Shown here in pieces: positions 1 through 10,790 of a stretch of DNA of 64,000 bases (its first letter is position 1; the number at the start of each line of letters is the position of its first letter). The notes under the pieces are model-generated. The model was not told the DNA's origin, did no database searches, and was given only the letters and a program-made list of their open reading frames with translations. A program made the translations under genes and the position numbers. This stretch comes from Odiellus spinosus (taxonomy: Eukaryota > Arthropoda > Arachnida > Opiliones > Phalangiidae), in NCBI GenBank assembly GCA_963920705.1, contig OY987231.1, positions 16,531,024 to 16,595,023 of the forward strand, written 5' to 3'.

Positions 1-708
1 ACTAGATGAGGGTCAAGTTTTCGTTGAAGTGTGTTTAAGGTAGAGTTGGGGTGACATCCAATTGTAGAGTTCGTTGAAGGTCAAGCAATGAGCTCTCATT
101 CAGTCAGAAAGTTTGCCAGACCTAATAAAAAGAATGATAAATAAAATCAAAATTATCGTAAAGAAAAACAAGTTATGACAAATTAAATTACTTAAAAACG
201 TGGTTTACATTTATTCCTATTGTTCTTATCTTTAAAAATAACACTCGAAAGAAAAGTTGCTAAAAAAATATGTTAAAATATTAAATCCATATAAGCCGTC
301 CGTTTTATCACGGTAATTTGCAACATAAACCAATTTACCATATCAACTACTTAAGCCGTACTAAGGAATGAAATGATGGCAAATAAGAAAGGGCAAAAAA
401 GCTCGCTTAATTGTACCTTTTAGCTAGAAAACATTAATCATTTTTGGCCTTTAACGATCCGTGCTCGACTCAAAAACTAGAGGAGGGAAAAAGGTCGATC
501 CAAAGGAAAAAAGGGTATATTTATTTTAAATCAAGGCGTCGAAAAATCAATATAAAAACATCGACGTCAGTTTCAGAGTAAAATCTATAAAATTATTTCC
601 AATATATATAAAACGATACAAAATATCGAACAATTTTTCAAAAAAATATCTTGAATGCAATTAAATAAAGTCAATCACGTCCTTTTGCCAGATAAATATA
701 ATAATTGA
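1..708. other. Non-coding AT-rich stretch
   Basis: No reading frame with recognisable protein character is seen on either strand. The sequence is AT-rich with short A and T runs, and ends at the target-site duplication of the first family A MITE. Parts of an undetected large intron or a distal exon cannot be excluded. Confidence 0.5.
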
Positions 709-715
709 CCCTTCA

Positions 716-1034
716 CAAGAATCCATTCAGGTTCCATAAGAATATGGGAGCATAGAGCTTTAGCCTCTGGTACCATCCTCCCGAACTTTGTAACAAAAGT
801 TCGTCTGTAATTTTCGCAACATTTGTACGCTTATATCTTTTTTCAGTCGGCTCCATCTTTATTACCCAAAATATTATGTCAAGGTCGTTAGTGGCGCGGG
901 TTAATAATATAATGGCAGGAGCGATTTACTTGAAAAATCGATTCGAAGCGGACAAACTTTTGCTACAAAGTTTGGGAGGATGGTTATTGAATCGCGGCCC
1001 TCCCATATTCTTATGGAACCTGAATGGATTCTTG
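716..1034 (+). mobile_element. Family A MITE, copy 1 (319 bp, 7 bp TSD)
   Basis: The element begins CAAGAATCCATTCAGGTTCC and ends with its reverse complement; the terminal inverted repeats run about 35 bp. Weaker inverted similarity continues inward, for example CATCCTCCCGAACTTTGTAA near the left against TACAAAGTTTGGGAGGATGG near the right. It is flanked by CCCTTCA (709-715) and CTCTTCA (1035-1041), a 7 bp target duplication with one transition. It has no coding capacity and is presumably mobilised in trans by an unseen transposase. Full-length relatives lie at 9145 and 15622. Confidence 0.9.
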
Positions 1035-1041
1035 CTCTTCA

Positions 1042-1107
1042 TAATAGAAATACATATTTATTTTTCCTAATTTTACTTTATAATATAATTTCTTTTCTTT
1101 TGGAGAT

Positions 1108-1140
<33 letters not shown>

Positions 1141-4100
1141 CTAGTTAATTCGATAAAGCCGTTAGGTCCAGGATTCTCACCCGGAAAGTCACGTCTTCCG
1201 CGTTGAATAATTAATGAAGATTAAAAGGTTTTTCCTCCTTTCTTCGTTCAACTTTGTCTCATTCTTACTCGGAAGACGAAGAAAAATCCTTCCAAACCAA
1301 TTTAACTCGCTAGTTCTGAATAAAGTAAAACCCGGGGAACATTCGCCCGCGTTTCTAAGTCAAGTCAAATAGTCGTTGTTTTAATTTTATTCCAGAATAT
1401 ATACGTTATATCGTGCCAGATCTTTTTATGGTAAATCTAATTATAGTTATCCAATTAGGGCTAAAGCTTTCATGAGGTGGAAATTTATGTATTTGTAGAT
1501 CCGAAAAGGCCTGAAAATACTTGCATTTCGTTTGTCAAAAAAGTATATTGTCATTGGTTACCTGAGCTGTCAGGATATATCGACAAGAACATGGTTTTAT
1601 ATAACTATAATTAACTAAATTATTTTTTTCCTCAGCTAGTTCGTGGATACATCAAGTTTCTTTGGCAAGAGCTGTATAATGAATACCAGAACGTTTTACA
1701 ATAAAAATAATATAAATCGTATCGTCCACTGAAAATTGATTCAAAGCTTTCTTAAAAGTTATTAATTAAAAACTTATTATGAGTGGCTGTTCATCCCACT
1801 CTCAGGAGATTGACAGACGAATGCTTAGGTACGTTTGTTTTTCGATATTCTTCAGAGCCTCAAAATATATATAAATTGGACTTAAGAGGTTTTTGCCCTA
1901 AGGCTAACTTAATATAAGGTTTTCTGACATTCCCAATGGCCGAAAACTAGCGAGATACTACATCAAAACGCCAACCGAACCTCCTCGTTTCTTTGACCTC
2001 CCCTTATATCGCTTTCGGTGGCTGAGGGTCAGAAGCTTTTCCTTTTGTGGCACTGGGCAGTTGGCCAAAGTACAGAGATCCAGAATTGACCTTTATCTAC
2101 GACTAAGGTGACCGGTGGTCAGAGTTATCGCCGAATGACAATAATCGAAATTGCCCGTGCAGCCGGAAAAGCGCACTCTCGCTTTCTAACTTCTCAGCCC
2201 CCTTTTTGCTAGAAAAATGGATTTCCTCTGATAGAGAGCTTGTCCGGATCAAACCTCCAAGAACTTGCCACGGAGGAACCCTAGGTTTCGAGGGATGGAA
2301 GAGGTATAAGGGATTAAGTCGTACCAATTGATATTGTATGAAAACTCTCTAGGGTACGTCTTATTAATTATGTTTGGTTTTAAGTATACATAGTAGTACT
2401 ATTATTGGAAGAAAAATTCAAGACGTGGCTAAGAAATAGACTCAGTATTTAATTATTCGAACCATTTACAACCTCCATAAGTATTTAATCCCAAGACTTA
2501 ATTATTCCAACACTGTAATATTGATATAACAGTGAAATAAAGAAAAGCTACATTTAACGATCGGGACTCTCGTAAAAGATAGAAGAAACAATGAATTTAT
2601 AACTCGAAACTGAAAAGTACTTTAATATGGAATTTTATAGATTTTGTCTATCGGAAATTCTGCCTTATATGGAGGACTATGAACTATCCAAGGCAACACC
2701 ACATTTCACTCAAGTTTACGTCACAAAATCCCAATCCCTGGCCAGAGTAGTATAGTCCGTGTTATACCCAAGTCTACAATGACTGTAAATTACACGGACG
2801 GTCAGGTGTGAAAATCATTCCTCCCTCCGTTGAGCAGCGAACCGCAAACACCAAAGTAAAGATATTTGTAGCTAAAGCGTTTTAAGTCAGACTGGAATAT
2901 AGACTAGAAGTTACCGAGTATTGGATAAAATTTTAGGACGTCTAACGTTTGGCGTCGTAAAAAAGTATTTTTTTTTTTAAGGACTGGCGTTATAGCTGTT
3001 TCTCCTCCCTTGAATTATGGATAACTTCGCGAAGCTCCGACGTAAAAAAGAACTACAAGTATGGCCTGTAAGAACCTTGTAAGGTTTTTGAGGGTAATAT
3101 TCTTCAGTTCAGGCGAACGGTTTTGCGGCCAATTCGTGGAAAAGAGAGGTGAAAACAAGGTGGTAACGTCAAGAAATTATTTTCACACACTACGAATAAA
3201 GATAATTTACATCTGCAGGGTTGTAATTAAGGCCATGTCATTTTTCTGTCCTTATATAACAACCGTCAAACTTGAGCAGTTAAATTCTTCACCAATTTAT
3301 CAGAGCAAAGTCCTACTCATATTACTACAATATGTAACAATCTGAAAGCCAAACGTGCCAGCAGCTGAGTGTCTTAAAACCTTTAAAGTGTCTGTCATAT
3401 TCTTCTACATTGTCAGGAAAGGGGATTGAAATTTTTCTGCTTATATTCCGCCACGAGCTAAGGAGGGAACGGAAAAAGAAAAAACTCAATATCTTTTCGT
3501 TCTTATTCTTGTCAATAAAGCATCAACACCAGCGGTTTAAAACCCAGTGGCTGAGAAGCTTTCGAAAGAAAATCTTTTAAGTCTCTGGTCAGGGAGAATT
3601 TAAAAAAAAAAAAAAAAGATGGTTCGAAAAGTTTAGGTCCCAAAAGGAACAGTTTTGGTTATTGGCTAGAAATTGATTTAAAAATATTACATTTATATAA
3701 TGGACAACGATTGAAAATGTGTCCAAAATCTTTTCAACTATATTTGCACTATAGTAACGTGAATTTATTCAATTCACGTGAATATATTACTGTATTATCT
3801 TGTCTAATTACCAATTCAGAGATGACAGAGACTTCGTGCTAGGTGTGATATTATTTTCTAAGGGTTTTTCTATGATTGTATTAAGTTTTTAAATACGGGA
3901 AAAAAAGAAACATCCGGTTGATAATTAAAGCTAAACAAGTATTTGCATCGTGGACAAATATGAATTAAAAGTAATATTACTTCAATCAAATTTAACAATC
4001 GGTATCTGACCTTGAAAATAAAATATTTCAAACGTAGTAATTTTAAATAAATCTTTAAATAAATTAAAGAGTTGAGAGTAAACGATAAGGGTTCATTTTG

Positions 4101-5396
4101 GGGTCCTTCTCCATCCGTAATCGAATCATTTAGCGCCGCCTATTTTTCCAATTTCGAGCTTATTTTTATTTCCGGGAGGGGGGGGGGGTTCTCATTTTTA
4201 TTTCCGTTTCTTTTCTTATATAGCAAAGTCAAGTTTAAACGATAATGTTCTCACACGCTAGAAAAGAAGAAGAAATGTCTGCCAAAAATAGCGAGCGGTT
4301 CCTTTGGTGGCTGAAGCTTGAAATGGTTCAGATTTTTTGGCCCTAAATCGCCCATTAGAGCTAGTCTCCTTGATTTGACTATAAAGACTAGCGGAAAGAT
4401 GGGCCCATTACGACTTTCGAAGCAATTCGCTACTCTCTAGCTAGATAGCGTCAGAAGGAACGTCAGCTAGCTGAGGGACTGAAAACAAGAGGTTAGAGAC
4501 GTTTTAAGACTACTTGAATTTTCAGATAATCTGGTTAAATATAAGATTAAACCAATGACGCTATAATAGAGGAAATATCAAGTATGGAGGGACTTAAAAT
4601 TAAGATTTTATTGGCTAGTATGCCAAATATTTCGTCTTCAAGAGGGAGTGCTATTAGGATTATGCGTTTACGAGTTCAAGAGTACTTTCCTGAAAGGGAT
4701 TGCCAGCCGTGGATATCTAGAAAACCTTTTTCCCAGGAAAGCAAAAAAAGGCCATATACTAGAAAATTTCCATTTCAGGTTGTATTCGTTGTAGAGATGG
4801 GTGACTATAGGGTGTCGTACGCCATAAGGCCAAATAGCCCGTGACACTTCTCAGGCAAACTCAGTCTAAAAGGCGTTTGCTTTAATGAAAAACGCGCGCC
4901 TTCTGTCAGTATGCGAAACATCTTATTTTCATCGCGTCAAGACTTTTTTAAAGATATACTTTAGAAACAGAGAGATTTCTCGTCTTGAATCATCAACGAA
5001 AAATGTTTCAAATGGGGAAAAAACAAAAATGGAAAACTTTGGATTTTTTCTTTAAAATGACTGTTTGAACTTACTATAAACGAAATTTTAATAATCTGCA
5101 CATATTGTGTCATAAAAACAATGTTTCTTCGATTATCACCCATAACTAGAACTCATTTAAGGACAAAAGAACCTAGAACAACAGAATTAAAATCAGGTAA
5201 AATACTAGCATACTTTATAGCCGAAATTCGTCTGCTATTCGCTCGCTCACATCTTTGGAAAACGTATTAGGTTTAGAAAAGCATTAACTCAATGTTCTTA
5301 AGGTACATACACGAGTTTATGCCTATAATATATTAACAAACTTGTATGATATACCATAATTAAACATTTCCCAAAATAAGAAGTGTATAGACAATC
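1042..5396. other. Non-coding stretch with simple repeats
   Basis: No supportable gene. It holds a (TAA)n/A-run at about 1107-1140, a poly-A run near 3602-3617, a G-run at about 4178-4188 and a short palindrome at about 3761-3783 (ACGTGAATT and its complement around a 5 nt loop). The short open frames here show no conserved motif or compositional bias. Confidence 0.5.
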
Positions 5397-5404
5397 TTTT
5401 TCAC

Positions 5405-5597
5405 CAATGGCGTCGCTAGGCCTTTTTTGGGGGGCTATATCCCCCCAAAATTCAAATTATCAATCCCCCAAAATTTTTAAAAAATACATGTGTTTCCCCA
5501 GAACCCCTTTGAATAGCCCCCCGAATCACCCCCCCCCCCCAAAAGCCCCAATTGCCCAGATTAGCCCCCCAATTTGAAGATCCTAGCGACGCCCCTG
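5405..5597. mobile_element. hAT-type MITE (193 bp, perfect 8 bp TSD)
   Basis: The left end CAATGGCGTCGCTAGG and right end CCTAGCGACGCCCCTG are inverted repeats of 16 bp with two mismatches. The element is flanked on both sides by TTTTTCAC (5397-5404 and 5598-5605), an exact 8 bp target duplication. An 8 bp duplication and a terminus of the CAGGGGCG type are hallmarks of the hAT superfamily. The interior is made of C-runs and A-runs (CCCCCCAAAATT-like blocks) and encodes nothing. The open frame read across it is an artefact of low complexity. Confidence 0.9.
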
Positions 5598-5605
5598 TTT
5601 TTCAC

Positions 5606-6670
5606 TACCGACCATATATAGTAGCAATATGCTAACAGATATTTGTCCAAATTTTGTGTTAAAAATAACAGTATAAATTGGGGGATTGGTTCTCTATCAA
5701 ACCAAGGCCAATTAGAGTAGATATACACTCCGTTTTATTACTAACATAAATATGCCCTTTATAAAACCCCTAGGACCGAAACATCAAAACTATATATATC
5801 TAAATCCTAGACTCGTACCAAGAATAAAACGCTTGAAAATTGGCGAAAGAAAAGCTGGCTCGACATTCTAGAATCGACGCGTTATTGAGGCCTGGCTTAC
5901 AAGGTTCGAGCCCTCATCCCACTTTCTCTTTACCTCTAGGGGAAAAAAGGAATAAAAACGTGCTCTCCTTTCCAAAAAGGGTTTTTTGGTAAAAACTTGT
6001 CCAAATGTTGAATTATTGGGCGACAGTGTCGGTTTGCGGGGCAATACGTTTAAAGGTCTGATTTAGACGTTTATCTAGCCTCGCGTGCTCTTAAATCTAA
6101 AGACGAGGAGGATACGAAAATCCCACGATGTCTTGTATGGCGTATGAAGAAGCATTTTTTTTTTTTAGTTTTTCTCCTCCTACTCTCGATTATCACTCTG
6201 GTTCGTAGCTTCGCGGCCATAATCAGTTTGAAATTTCCGCACGTACAAAAGTAAGACGCTATTTAATTCCATTCTTTGATTTTAATAGATAAGAAGGATC
6301 CTAGCTTTGTACGTATAGAAATTTCCGATTGAACGAGTTATCACTCGGGGCTCTAAAAAAAGGGGACATCACTGATATAGATGACGGCCTAGCTTCGAAT
6401 ATACTGGAAACTCCGAATGAATCTTACCATAAGGGATAAAACGGGTATGGCAGAAATTGGATATGACAAGCCTTCTATTCCAAAATTGCCCCTATCCTGT
6501 TAACAAAGAGAAATCTAAACCGCTATTTAAAGTCTCTAGTTTCGCACCCCAAGCCTCAACGTCGATGGCCTACAAAAAACTCGTTGAAGGCAAAACGTTT
6601 TCTTAATTTTTTTTACGAATAAATATGATCCAAAACCATATAGGTCGCATCGATTCTAAATTTCCAGTTA
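5606..6670. other. Non-coding stretch before the satellite
   Basis: No gene seen. A GGTTCGAGCCC motif near 5913 resembles a tRNA B box, but no cloverleaf can be folded around it. The stretch ends where the first 158 bp satellite monomer starts. Confidence 0.45.
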
Positions 6671-8250
6671 CAAATCATCGTGATTAACTTAATATTAATA
6701 ATATTAATTTTAAATGGATCGAAAAGAACCAGGGTTGCCTCAGTTTTTTCAGATTCCAATTCCCTGATTTTTCAGGTTTTTGCCTGACCTTTTGCAACGA
6801 TTTTCCCTGACCGTTTCAGCTAATACTACAAATCATCGTGATTAACTTAATATTAATAATATTAATTTTAAATGGATCGAAAAGAATCAGGGTTGCCTCA
6901 GTTTTTTCAGATTCCAATTCCCTGATTTTTCAGGTTTTTGCCTGACCTTTTCCAACGATTTTCCCTGACCGTTTCAGCTAATACTACAAATCATCGTGAT
7001 TAACTTAATATTAATAATATTAATTTTAAATGGATCGAAAAGAACCAGGGTTGCCACAGTTTTTTCAGATTCCAATTCCCTGATTTTTCAGGTTTTTGCC
7101 TGACCTTTTCCAACGATTTTCCCTGACCGTTTCAGCTAATACTACAAATCATCGTGATTAACTTAATATTAATAATATTAATTTTAAATGGATCGAAAAG
7201 AACCAGGGTTGCCTCAGTTTTTTCAGATTCCAATTCCCTGATTTTTCAGGTTTTTGCCTGACCTTTTCCAACGATTTTCCCTGACCGTTTCAGCTAATAC
7301 TACAAATCATCGTGATTAACTTAATATTAATAATATTAATTTTAAATGGATCGAAAAGAACCAGGGTTGCCTCAGTTTTTTCAGATTCCAATTCCCTGAT
7401 TTTTCAGGTTTTTGCCTGACCTTTTGCAACGATTTTCCCTGACCGTTTCAGCTAATACTACAAATCATCGTGATTAACTTAATATTAATAATATTAATTT
7501 TAAATGGATCGAAAAGAACCAGGGTTGCCACAGTTTTTTCAGATTCCAATTCCCTGATTTTTCAGGTTTTTGCCTGACCTTTTCCAACGATTTTCCCTGA
7601 CCGTTTCAGCTAATACTACAAATCATCGTGATTAACTTAATATTAATAATATTAATTTTAAATGGATCGAAAAGAACCAGGGTTGCCTCAGTTTTTTCAG
7701 ATTCCAATTCCCTGATTTTTCAGGTTTTTCCCTGACCTTTTCCAACGATTTTCCCTGACCGTTTCAGCTAATACTACAAATCATCGTGATTAACTTAATA
7801 TTAATAATATTAATTTTAAATGGATCGAAAAGAACCAGGGTTGCCTCAGTTTTTTCAGATTCCAATTCCCTGATTTTTCAGGTTTTTGCCTGACCTTTTG
7901 CAACGATTTTCCCTGACCGTTTCAGCTAATACTACAAATCATCGTGATTAACTTAATATTAATAATATTAATTTTAAATGGATCGAAAAGAACCAGGGTT
8001 GCCTCAGTTTTTTCAGATTCCAATTCCCTGATTTTTCAGGTTTTTCCCTGACCTTTTCCAACGATTTTCCCTGACCGTTTCAGCTAATACTACAAATCAT
8101 CGTGATTAACTTAATATTAATAATATTAATTTTAAATGGATCGAAAAGAACCAGGGTTGCCACGGTTTTTTCAGATTCCAATTCCCTGATTTTCTAGGTT
8201 TTTGCCTGACCTTTTCCAACGATTTTTCCTGACCGTTTCAGCTAATACTA
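6671..8250 (+). repeat. 158 bp satellite, exactly ten tandem monomers
   Basis: Monomers start at 6671, 6829, 6987, 7145, 7303, 7461, 7619, 7777, 7935 and 8093, always 158 bp apart, with no indels. They are nearly identical; diagnostic variants are GCCTCAG/GCCACAG, GCCTGACC/CCCTGACC and TTGCAACG/TTCCAACG. TTGCAACG occurs in monomers 1, 5 and 8, and GCCAC in 3, 6 and 10, which suggests blocks of monomers were re-amplified. Monomer 10 is the most diverged. Each monomer is about 59 bp of AT-rich sequence followed by about 99 bp starting CAGGGTTGCC, the terminus of a transposon-like element whose other end lies at 8472-8481. Confidence 0.97.
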
Positions 8251-8481
8251 CCCAATTTTTAACCTTTTATTTTTAAATAATCTACACAACTGACAGTCAG
8301 CTTCAAGTTTTTTCTGCATATAATGATTGTAATTTCATGGCTTCTTGAAAGATCTTTAAATTCCCCGAAATTCCCTGACTTTTTTAAAATATCTTTAATT
8401 TCCCTGACTTTTTTTTAGTTCATTTTCAAATTCCCTAACTTTCACTGATTTCCCTGTTTTCTCTGACCTGTGGCAACCCTG
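8251..8481 (+). mobile_element. Right arm of a hAT-like element adjoining the satellite
   Basis: After the last monomer the sequence continues with CCCTGACTTTT-type blocks and ends CTGTGGCAACCCTG at 8468-8481. This is the inverse of CAGGGTTGCCACAG, found at the start of the element-like part of monomers 3 and 6; monomer 10 has CAGGGTTGCCACGG. The pair looks like the two termini of one non-autonomous element. No target duplication is found beside 8481 (ACTGAACT) and any monomer (AAAAGAAC), so the left flank may have been replaced or amplified. Assignment to hAT rests only on the CAGGG terminus. Confidence 0.6.
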
Positions 8482-9137
8482 ACTGAACTATGAAGTTCGA
8501 AATCTCCCCAAAAATGTAAATATAATAAGCTGTTTTTCTAAACTATGAAGTAGCAGTCTCGTTAATTAATTTAATTATTCAAATAATTTATTTATACGCA
8601 GTTATCATTTTCGAATTCGTGTTAGGTCCAAGCTGATTATTTTAGAGGTTAACACTATTAAAAAAAAAACTAAATTAAATTCATACTCAATAAGCCGAAC
8701 TAAGATTTAAAGAGCAATTTTCTCTCAGTCTTGATTAATTATTGTTAATTTTAATTCACTTTGAAGACAAATATGTCCAAGTACTGCGCGTTTTCTACCT
8801 AGTTTATCAAGTTAAATAGGATCTGAAAGTATATACCACGTTTGAAATCCGTTTCAATACGTTTATTAAAAGGAACAAGTATATGTTCGGAAGATCTCCT
8901 AAAACGTTTATTTAATAAACTGAAACGAGGCAGTAGCGATCTCATAAATTATTCTAATATTATTATAAGGAAATGACCGTTTCGAACAACTGTAGGTGGT
9001 CCCTATCAAAGGTAATATTGTAAAGAATTGAAAGAGTAAGGGGAATTTCAGTAATTTTAATTATGATTATGCCACATACCTAATTAATTTAAAAAGTCCT
9101 TCATTTATTATAATTTTTCAATCCCGTCATTGCTAAT
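8482..9137. other. Non-coding AT-rich stretch
   Basis: Nothing gene-like is seen. AT-rich sequence with an A-run near 8660 lies between the satellite block and the second family A MITE. Confidence 0.5.
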
Positions 9138-9144
9138 GTAATAT

Positions 9145-9461
9145 CAAGAATCCATTCAAGTTCCATAAGAATATGGGAGCATAGCTTTAGCCTCTGGTAT
9201 CATCCTCCCAAACTTTGTAACAAAAGTTCGTCTGCAATTTTCGCAACATTTGTACGCTTAGATCTTTTTTCGGTCGGCTCCATTTTTATAGCCCAAAATA
9301 TGAAGTCAAGGTCGTTAGTGGCGTGGGTTAATAATATAATGTCAGGAGCGATTTACTTGAAAAATCGATTCGAAGCGGACGAACTTTTGCTACAAAATTT
9401 GAGAGGATGGTTATTGAATCGCGGCCCTCCCATATTCTTTTGGAACCTGAATGGATTCTTG
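9145..9461 (+). mobile_element. Family A MITE, copy 2 (317 bp, perfect 7 bp TSD)
   Basis: Same terminal repeats and interior as the copy at 716, in the same orientation. It is flanked by an exact GTAATAT at 9138-9144 and 9462-9468. A few substitutions in each terminal repeat separate it from the other copies. It has no coding capacity. Confidence 0.92.
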
Positions 9462-9468
9462 GTAATAT

Positions 9469-10499
9469 AGATAGTAGCGAGACAAGTATATTTACCGTCT
9501 TATACCTCCTGCCTTTAACAATAGTTTATAATTATTTTTTATAAATTTTAATCAGCGTACTATGACTATTTTTTTATTAATTATAAGTTATATTATTATT
9601 TTTAAAACCAATCAACCTACAAATATATTTATGATTATGAATTATGGGAGGAACTGGAAAAAAACCGGAGATTTAATACTCAAAGGACATTTTCCAACGT
9701 TAGAATTTCGACTAACATCATACGAAAATATTTTCAGTCTTTTATCGTTTTAAAAATAGCAAAGTCATTTTTTTTTCTCCAAACCACGTCCGTTCTCTGG
9801 GAGAATAATCTCGACTGATTGCCTAACGTGAGTTGAATCGAAGAAAATAAAATAAAATATAAAAAAAAAACAGGGGTTATATAAAGCATTGGCCAAATAT
9901 AATTCCCATCAAAATACGAAACCGACAAAGAAAATATCCCATTTTAAAACCACTGACGGTATACCTTACAGGAGATTCGGGAGAAGAAAAAAAATGAGCT
10001 AATTAATGAAGAACTTTTAACGAGAAAGTAAAAAGAAAAAGATTATAAGAAGAAATTAATTTGTAGGCCAATTTAATTTCCTAAAAAGGATGTTTTTAAT
10101 TAGTAGCAAAACGAAGAGCGAAAGACGAGGGGAATTGGTAGGGGAATAGGAATTAAATCCGAAGAGACCGAGATGGAATGAGAATGGGAAACAAGATGTT
10201 AAGCCCAAATGGTTAGTTTCTCTTTCCAAAAATGTTACGTCCATCATGAACTAAGTTTAGAGTAAGGCTAAATCCTATTTTCTATCTAAATAACCAAATT
10301 GTTTCGTTTCAAAGTTATGATTTCAACAAACAATCATAACAAAAGATTTACAACCAACACATGCCCAGTACACGTGCGTACCCATAACGAATACTAGCAC
10401 GATGCAATGTCTGGTTAGTTTAAACTCAATTATGGGTGGGAGGCAGAGTCTGACCGTTGTCCTGTCTGAGCCACATGTACCTAAATCCCGTTATATTGT
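9469..10499. other. Non-coding stretch
   Basis: No gene seen. AT-rich with several A-runs (about 9860-9870). The short frames on both strands lack any recognisable motif. Confidence 0.45.
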
Positions 10500-10790
10500 C
10501 CCAACTACCCGACTCGACCTTGTATGAAGTTCATCACTCAAGACCATGTACGAAGGTCATCCCTCCTGACCTCTTACGACGCGTATTTCTCCTGACCTTG
10601 TATGGTGCCCATCCTTCCTGACCTTATTAAACCAGCTAGTTACGCCTCGTCTGAAAAGGGTATTACACTCTCATTGTTAACATCTTTTGACCTTGAATTG
10701 TTACACTCATCCTTAAACCAATTTGACCCTGAATTGTTACACTCGTCCTTAACCCGATTTCCTCTTGAATCATTATACACTCGCAAAAAA
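10500..10790 (+). repeat. Degenerate ~36 bp minisatellite
   Basis: Repeated blocks of the type CTGACCTTGTATG..TCATCC (10515-10625) pass into a cleaner 36 bp unit, TTTGACCTTGAATTGTTACA followed by CTCATCCTTAAACCAA, seen about 2.5 times at 10685-10785. Because the unit is a multiple of three, it reads as a 12-residue peptide repeat (FDLELLHSSLNQ, FDPELLHSSLTR). The frame is short and nothing else suggests a gene. Confidence 0.65.

Noticed and set aside
5855-5935. tRNA-like GGTTCGAGCCC box
   Set aside because: No matching acceptor, D or anticodon stems; at most a fragment of a tRNA-derived repeat.
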